This document shows positions 58,621 to 64,000 of a stretch of DNA of 64,000 nucleotides, piece by piece. Origin of the DNA: Paraescarpia echinospica (lineage: Eukaryota; Annelida; Polychaeta; Sabellida; Siboglinidae); assembly GCA_020002185.1 (NCBI GenBank), contig CM034541.1:51196562-51260561 (forward strand), given 5' to 3'. Under the pieces are notes generated by a model. That model was not told the DNA's origin, searched no databases, and saw only the letters and a list, made by a program, of their open reading frames with translations. Each line of letters opens with the position of its first letter. Positions within the stretch are counted from its first letter, which is position 1. The translations under genes were made by a program, and so were the position numbers.

Positions 58621-60380
58621 CATACGTTCCATTTTATATTTAAATATCACACTGGAATGAAAGATAAAAGCAATAGACAATGCCACATACCTTGGTGGAT
58701 TATATTACACTCTAATTAAAACACATTGCTGTACTGCTGCTTGGTGCTTGGTGAACAGTTAATTATTGGCTCAGCACAGCAGCAGTCCCACTGTACCAGT
58801 GTCTCTTGCTATGTAAACGCTCATAAGACTCTCTAGAGGGTAACACTTCATGAGGGCCATGCTGAAGTTGACAAGGGGGAGATATCATAAAACCTGGAGA
58901 AACTAGTGGAATCTACAACCTAAACAAATGGAATTGTTATGTAGTTGAAAGTATGTTACTATTGCTATTGCATTGATTCCTCTTACTATTACATTGAGTT
59001 TTTGCTCAACCTTTTACTATTACTTCAATATTTGTAATCGTTACTAGTACTATTACATATTACTATTATCCCAAGCCTTCTTGCAGCATCATCCATCCCA
59101 TTGAAGTTTGAACCGCCCAACACGGACAGTTCTTTGTGTAACGTCAGTAAGATATGACTTCAAATCATTGTTGGTGTTATACACGGTCACCTATATGATT
59201 GAACGAATCAAAACAGACGTTTCTTTTTGCAGCGTCAGAAAGATAAATAATTCGCAATCACGAATCTTCTTGATGTTATGCAGTGTCACCTATTTGATTG
59301 AATGGGCCAAAACGGACATTTCCTTGTTAAGTGTCAGTAAGATACGATTTTAAATAATTTACAATCATGAAACTTGTTGGTGTTTTGCAGCCTCACCTAT
59401 TTGATTAACAGCGGCACGTTTTAAATATGACTTCAAATAAAGGTGTGTTCATCTCCACCTGGCTTTTAGACTTGAAAGTACACATTGGTTATTATAGATT
59501 GATTATGGTTGGTGGGGGCTGTTGTGAATTGTCTGAGAAAAAGGGGTCATACAGCAAAAAGTTTGAGAAAGACTCAACTATCCTACCTGTCTACCCTAAC
59601 TATAATGTAATGTTCCCCCGGTCCTTTGACAATCTGATTCTATGCCACCTCCCAGTGCATTCACACTATTGCGTAAGCACAAGCCAGCAATCAATACCCG
59701 TACAGGATAACCCCTATTTTAGTCTTTCACAGTCGATAGCTACCTATGTTAAGTTCTCAATACCAAATCATGATACAATAACATGTTACGAAGTTACCGC
59801 ATTGACTTACTAAAATACGAAAGTTACCTTGGCAATGAACTAAAACACTACCATTCTAACGCGCTAAGACAATAACATGTAACGAGGTTACCGCGTTGAC
59901 TTACTAAAATACGAAAGTTACCTTGATAATGAGTAGTAAAGTAGGTTGAAATAGTTGGAGGTTGGATTGGATCGGAAGAAAGAGGAATGACATAACGTCC
60001 TGAGGAAAGTCAAGGTCAAGGTCAGAGGTCAAGTGGCGTCCCTGGCGGATAAGTGGTCAACTAAATAATTAGGTCAATAAGCCTTGCGGGAAAACAGTGA
60101 AATAGTACTAATTTAAATTCGTGCCTCTTCTTTTTTCTACTATAAAAATAGGTCAAATAAATAAATAAATAGGACATTGTGCATGCGCAATGGTGTCTTT
60201 TCCATGGCATATAGGTGGTGGGCCGTTTATATCATATATATAGCGCCCACTGGCGTGAACATTTAGAACTATAGAATACGTAAAATAAAAGGTTGTTCAG
60301 AATCTGTTTTATACATTTTTCGAAGGCCTTCCAGGATCACTTCCTGTCCTAATTGGTCGGTACCGTTATCACGTGATTTT
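58621..60380. other. non-coding stretch with diverged tandem repeats
   Basis: Degenerate ~110-bp repeats at 59110-59420 (CACCTAT(T/A)TGATTGAA... and ACGGACATTTC...GTCAGTAAGATA blocks). A ~97-bp direct pair lies at 59771-59835 and 59868-59932 (ACGAAGTTACCGC...TTGACTTACTAAAATACGAA). The 128-codon frame at 59427-59813 matches no family I know and has no splice support. Confidence 0.55.
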
Positions 60381-60389
60381 TTATATTCC

Positions 60390-60427
60390 TATATAAGCGC
60401 GGTGCTCTGCCAACCGGGTCGTCATTC
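60390..60427 (+). promoter_or_regulatory. core promoter of the RPA-like unit: TATA box and initiator
   Basis: TATATAAG at 60390-60397, then TCATTC at 60422-60427, which fits a TCAKTY initiator with its A (60424) 34 bp from the TATA start. The ATG follows only 20 bp later, so the leader would be very short. Confidence 0.6.
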
Positions 60428-60443
60428 GTATCACGACGACACC

Positions 60444-61184
60444 ATGGCTGACATCATGTTGAAGACACCCTATTACAGCCCTCACCGTGCAGCAGACTCG
60501 GGCGACGAGGACGAGCCGGCGAGCCAACCGATCATTCCGGTGACCAACCGCCCTTCCCCGCCGTCGGAAAAGGAGGTCGTGGACGTGGAAACTCTGGAAG
60601 CAAGGGTAACCGCCGTTATCAAGGTCAGACGTCTCCTTATCGACAAAGTATGCCAACATACCCCCTTCTACATCGGGTGCAGATACTGCAAGAAGCGTAT
60701 GATTGTCGACGATAGGGATCATTTGCAATGCGAACGACACGGTTACGAGGCCTCTGACATGCATTTCATCGTTCGAATGTGCTGTGTCGAGACATCGACG
60801 GGTCAATGTATATGGTTGACTTTATTCGACCAATGTATGGCTCTTCTCCTAGACGTTAATGCCAACACGTTTGCTGTTGAAACGATGCAAACTTACAAAC
60901 TGAACTCATTGACGGGAACTCGTGTGTCCGTCCCCATAAAGAAAACTCGACGAGGTACCTACACAAACTACAACGTCACACACCTAGAGGTGGTACACTT
61001 GAATCATACCCTGTTTCAGCCTCTCTCCACCACGAATGTCACAATTTCCGGCGACGCCGCCGATGTCTCGACATCCACCTACACCGCCCATGTAACAACT
61101 ACTGGCGACAAAGTCGACGTCACGACTTCCTCTCCTACCGCCGCTGGTACGTGGTCCGAACTTTACGATCGACTTTCCTATTAA
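60444..61184 (+). CDS. stand-alone RPA1 C-terminal-like zinc/OB-fold protein
   Basis: Predicted single-stranded-DNA-binding protein of 246 residues. The start at 60444 is in a strong context (CACCATGG), 20 bp from the putative initiator; the in-frame codon at 60402 is GTG and would lie upstream of transcription. Residues 1-50 are acidic and disordered (SGDEDEP). About 60-138 resembles the zinc-ribbon OB fold at the C-terminus of replication protein A large subunit: FYIGCRYCKKRM...LQCERHGY gives Cys79-x2-Cys82 and Cys96-x2-His99, followed by MHFIVRMCCVETSTGQCIWLTLFDQCMALLL. The last 70 residues are Ser/Thr-rich. A cellular RPA1 is about 600 residues with further OB folds, so this is not it. 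Helitrons and some DNA viruses carry small RPA-like proteins; which kind of element this is remains open. The frame is intact and free of introns. Confidence 0.65.
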   Translation: MADIMLKTPYYSPHRAADSGDEDEPASQPIIPVTNRPSPPSEKEVVDVETLEARVTAVIKVRRLLIDKVCQHTPFYIGCRYCKKRMIVDDRDHLQCERHGYEASDMHFIVRMCCVETSTGQCIWLTLFDQCMALLLDVNANTFAVETMQTYKLNSLTGTRVSVPIKKTRRGTYTNYNVTHLEVVHLNHTLFQPLSTTNVTISGDAADVSTSTYTAHVTTTGDKVDVTTSSPTAAGTWSELYDRLSY

Positions 61185-61188
61185 CGAA

Positions 61189-61486
61189 ATGAAGAAGGTC
61201 CTTGCACACCACGTTGCAAGTGACGTTGTTAAACTTTCAACACAACACTGTCTTGGCTGTAAGATAGACGATCCTAGTCAATTTTCACCACGACTGCCTC
61301 TTGCCCGATTACATTATAATTTACATGCACTTTGACGTGGCTGTGGAGGCCATTAATTCAACTGCTGTGATGAAAGACCTGTTGAGTGTTTTGTTAGACG
61401 AAGGTATGAAACTATTCGACCTGACGTCCGATCAGTTGTGTAATATTGAAAGTTGGTTGCAAGACTCTGTATCAGAGAAGTGGTGA
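61189..61486 (+). pseudogene. second ORF of the unit, small CxxC...PSQ protein split by one base
   Basis: The ATG lies 4 bases after the stop of the RPA-like ORF. The first part (61189-61335, 48 codons) contains HCLGCKIDDPSQF. The register then continues in the +1 frame as HHDCLLPDYIIIYMHFDVAV to a stop at 61486. The switch point is the T run 61282-61285. Spacing of the Cys/His residues (CxxC, then HxxC after PSQ) suggests a small metal-binding module; the family name is unknown to me. One T too many could be a mutation, a sequencing error or a programmed shift. It shares the promoter and the poly(A) signal with the upstream ORF. Confidence 0.5.
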
Positions 61487-61554
61487 AACAATATCCAGTA
61501 TCTGGTTCGTGCAGTTATGGAGGGTGACATATAAATACGTTTGTATTGTATCCG

Positions 61555-61560
61555 AATAAA
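61555..61560 (+). terminator. AATAAA poly(A) signal of the two-ORF unit
   Basis: AATAAA 69 bp downstream of the second stop, giving a transcript of about 1.15 kb. Confidence 0.65.
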
Positions 61561-61571
61561 ATGTGCAAACC

Positions 61572-62010
61572 TTTAACGTTTTATCTTTTCAACATCGTAG
61601 ACTTGTACAACTTTTTTTTACTTTAACTCGTGGGTGTCGTAAGTTATTGCCAGTTTAATACATCACCGTGGTAATTTCTTAACGTTTTATCCTTTCAACA
61701 CGGTAGACTTGTACAATTATCTTACTTTATCTCGTGGGTGTCGTATGTTACTGCTAGTTTAATACATTACCATGGTAATTTCTTAACGTTTTATCCTTTC
61801 AACACGGTAGACTTGTGCAACTATCTTACTTTAACTTGTGGGTGTCGTATGTCACTGCTAGTTTAATAAATTACCATGGTAACTTCTCAACGTTTTATCC
61901 TTTCAACAAGGTAGACTTGTACAACTGTCTTACTTTAAATCGTGGGTGTCGTATGTTACTGCTAGTTTAGTACATTACCATGGTAATTTCTTAACGTTTT
62001 ATCCTTTCAC
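61572..62010 (+). repeat. 104-bp tandem repeat, about 4.2 units
   Basis: Units start near 61574, 61679, 61783, 61887 and 61991 (partial) with AACGTTTTATC(C/T)TTTCAACA. Each later unit carries the perfect palindrome ATTACCATGGTAAT. It directly follows the poly(A) signal. Confidence 0.9.
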
Positions 62011-62019
62011 CTCGCGCTG

Positions 62020-62872
62020 TGGGTACATGGCGTAGAGGCGCGTCCCCTGGGTGGCGGATTGGGGAGCCCTCCTTTGGGGGGTTGCACGTGAATAATACGG
62101 AATAGCGTGCCGCGGACCAACGTATCATAGGAGAATGGAAAACTCTGACTCCAAACCCGGGTAGATGGAGCTCGTCAGCCTTGGAAGGCAGTCCACCTAG
62201 GAGAAGGAAATCTCTGATTCAAAACCCAGGTAGCTGGAACTCGTCAGCCTTGGATGGCAGTCCAGCTAGGAGAAGGAAAACTCTGACTCCAAACCTCCGC
62301 TGCCTTGCGGCTATACCAGATCTCGTGAAAGGCTTCGGGAGTAAACCCCGAGGAGAAATCCGGAGCTGGAGTCCCTAAGGCAGTTCGTCGTTGACTTCAA
62401 CATCGTTCTGGCAACTCCTGCGACGGCACCGGTGCCAAAGCCGTATGGGCTCTTGCTCTTCCCTTGGATTACATCAGTGACGTGGAGAGGGGGGACCTGC
62501 TGCATGGGCAACAGCTTGTCTTCCATATCACCCTTGTCCAGGCCTGCGCCCTGGAGAGGACACTCCAGCGCCGCTGCAAAGCGACGACACAACACGAGAA
62601 GTGGCAGTTACCGGTGATAAGTCTCAGTACTCCATTGGCGTAGAGTTGAGGCGCCAGGGGTCACTTCTGACAGTGGGAGAGGTGATCGTGCCTCACTGGA
62701 TAGCTACCGCCCGCTTTAAACTGGGCAGCCCCCGGTCAATAAGGTGCTATCCCGCCACAGTTCGCCTGCCTTACTGGGTGCGTGGGGCTTAGGGCTGTGA
62801 AAAGCCTGACAAGTGGACTGTAAAACCCAAGCACCAGGCAAGAAAAGCAACACAAGAAACAAGCCAGCACTA
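62020..62872 (+). mobile_element. 5' region of an RTE-like LINE with ~70-bp tandem repeats
   Basis: GC-rich leader, unlike the surrounding AT-rich DNA. Three ~70-bp units (AGGAGAA(T/A)GGAAA(A)CTCTGA...) start at 62129, 62199 and 62268. No long frame is seen before the endonuclease. Confidence 0.6.
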
Positions 62873-64000
62873 AAAGTAGGATGCTGGAACGTAAGGACCA
62901 TGACCATCGGCCTATCAACGGACCTGCAGGACATGAGCGACGCACGAAAGACGGCAGTGATAAACAACGAACTGCTGAGACTGCAAGTGGATATTTCAGC
63001 ACTACAAGAGACTCGCCTTGCCGAAACCGGCTCTCTTCGAGAAAAGGATTTCACCTTCTTCTGGCGTGGAAAAGCTGCAGACGAGACCAGAGAGTACGGC
63101 GTTGGATTTGCCATGAAGAACTCACTGCTGAACATGATAGAACCTGGTGAGGTAGGAACAGAGAGGATTCTCACCCTACGTCTCCACACAACAGACGGGC
63201 CTGTCAGCCTCATCAGCGTCTACGCCCCCACCCTCCATTCTACCCAGGAGGAAAAAGACGAGTTCTACGACCAGCTGCAGTCAGTCATCCAGAAAATCCC
63301 AACCACCGAAAGCCTGCTTCTACTTGGCGACTTCAATGCACGAGTCGGCGCCGACCACGCCTCCTGGCCGCGATGCCTGGGACGATTTGGAATCGGCAAC
63401 ATGAACGAAAACGGGCAACGACTACTCGAGCTATGCACACTGCACGATCTGTGCATTACTAACACCTTTTTTCAGACGAAACCGCAGCACAAAGTATCAT
63501 GGCGACATCCCCGCTCCAAACGATGGCACCAGTTGGACCTGATTCTCACGCGACGCTGCCAACTGAGAAGCGTCCTCACCACACGTTCCTATCATAGCGC
63601 TGATTGCGACACAGATCATTCGCTGGTCTGCTGTAAGATCAGGATTCAACCCAAGAAGCTTCATCGCGCCAAACCGTCAGGGAAGCCACGGATCGACACC
63701 AGCAAGGCAAAGGACCCAGGGAAGGTGGAGATGCTTGTGAAGAGCCTGGAAGACGCCCTGCAGGCGAAGCCCCCAGAGGGAGACGCAAAGCAGAGATGGG
63801 ATCACCTCAGGGACACGATCCACAGCACGGCATTCTCTGTCTTCGGCAGGAAGCAGGGGAGGACTCAGGATTGTTTCGAGGCAAATGCCACTGAACTCAA
63901 CACTGTGATTGAGGAAAAGCGTGCCGCATTGCTGGAACACAAGCGACAGCCAACACAATCAACACTGCAAGCTCTTAGAGAAGCTAGGGGTAAAGTGCAG
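62810..64000 (+). CDS. RTE-like LINE, endonuclease part of the polyprotein (runs off the window)
   Basis: The frame is open from just after a stop at 62807-62809 to the last base, almost 400 codons. The first ATG is at 62900, but the conserved domain starts earlier (VGCWNVRT, 62876), so translation probably begins upstream. APE-type endonuclease motifs are in order: ALQETRL, YGVGFAMKN, ISVYAPTLHS, LLLLGDFNARVG, WHQLDLILTRR and CDTDHSLV, all with the catalytic Glu, Asp and His in place. It is the type of sequence often annotated as 'craniofacial development protein 2-like' because that protein carries an RTE/BovB endonuclease. The reverse transcriptase would lie beyond 64000. The uninterrupted frame means a young, perhaps active, copy. 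Clade assignment (RTE versus a related group) is less certain. Confidence 0.85.

Noticed and set aside
60381..60806. 141-codon minus-strand frame
   Set aside because: Lies opposite the RPA-like ORF and has no motif of its own.

Overview
This is a stretch of animal (metazoan) nuclear DNA, not bacterial. The evidence is one multi-exon housekeeping gene with canonical GT-AG introns, a duplicated two-intron secreted-protein gene, several LINE-type reverse transcriptases, MITE-like inverted-repeat elements, long minisatellites and a 1,000-base assembly gap. The mix (C4-type short-chain collagen-like genes, CR1/RTE-like LINEs, many minisatellites) suggests a marine invertebrate such as a mollusc, another lophotrochozoan or a cephalochordate. 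The species cannot be fixed from the sequence.

Layout. 1-5270 holds the last four exons of a GTP-dependent phosphoenolpyruvate carboxykinase gene (+ strand) and its downstream flank. 5271-15245 and 15855-25769 are two nearly identical ~10 kb direct copies. Each carries a C4-like secreted gene on the - strand, a LINE relic, a 361-bp fold-back element and the same microsatellites. The 609-bp spacer between them is a piece of a dispersed repeat seen again, inverted, near 51 kb. 25770-28520 is mostly non-coding.

28520-47880 is bounded by two ~2.4-2.5 kb inverted arms. The arms hold arrays of TGACGTAAGCAATA-like and GTTTAAAC/ATGCATGCAT motifs and a small proline/acidic exon of unknown function. 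A third, diverged member of that family lies at 31425-31755, and a 48-bp minisatellite grows directly out of its 3' codons. Between the arms are that minisatellite, a 3-kb MITE-bounded composite insertion inside it, a 43-bp minisatellite ending in perfect hairpins, low-copy repeats, a 44-bp minisatellite, the gap, and the 3' part of a CR1-like LINE that abuts the right arm.

47875-48620 (-) is a broken gene of a small protein with a GSNIVDLVNDVLR motif. 48718-52895 is a 4.2-kb element with long imperfect terminal inverted repeats. 53400-55131 is a decayed hAT-transposase-derived gene in which 19 codons have expanded into thirteen 57-bp repeats. 55689-58620 is a decayed APE-endonuclease/reverse-transcriptase LINE. 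60390-61560 is a compact transcription unit: TATA box, initiator, an RPA1-C-like zinc/OB-fold ORF, a second ORF four bases downstream and a poly(A) signal. It is followed by 104-bp tandem repeats. 62020-64000 is the 5' part of an RTE-like LINE whose endonuclease frame is still open at the window edge.

Functionally, only PEPCK (gluconeogenesis) and the two C4-like secreted proteins look like ordinary host genes. Everything else is mobile or repetitive DNA. The two most unusual parts are the RPA-like two-ORF unit and the small IQLPT/proline-acidic exon family linked to inverted arms and minisatellite birth.
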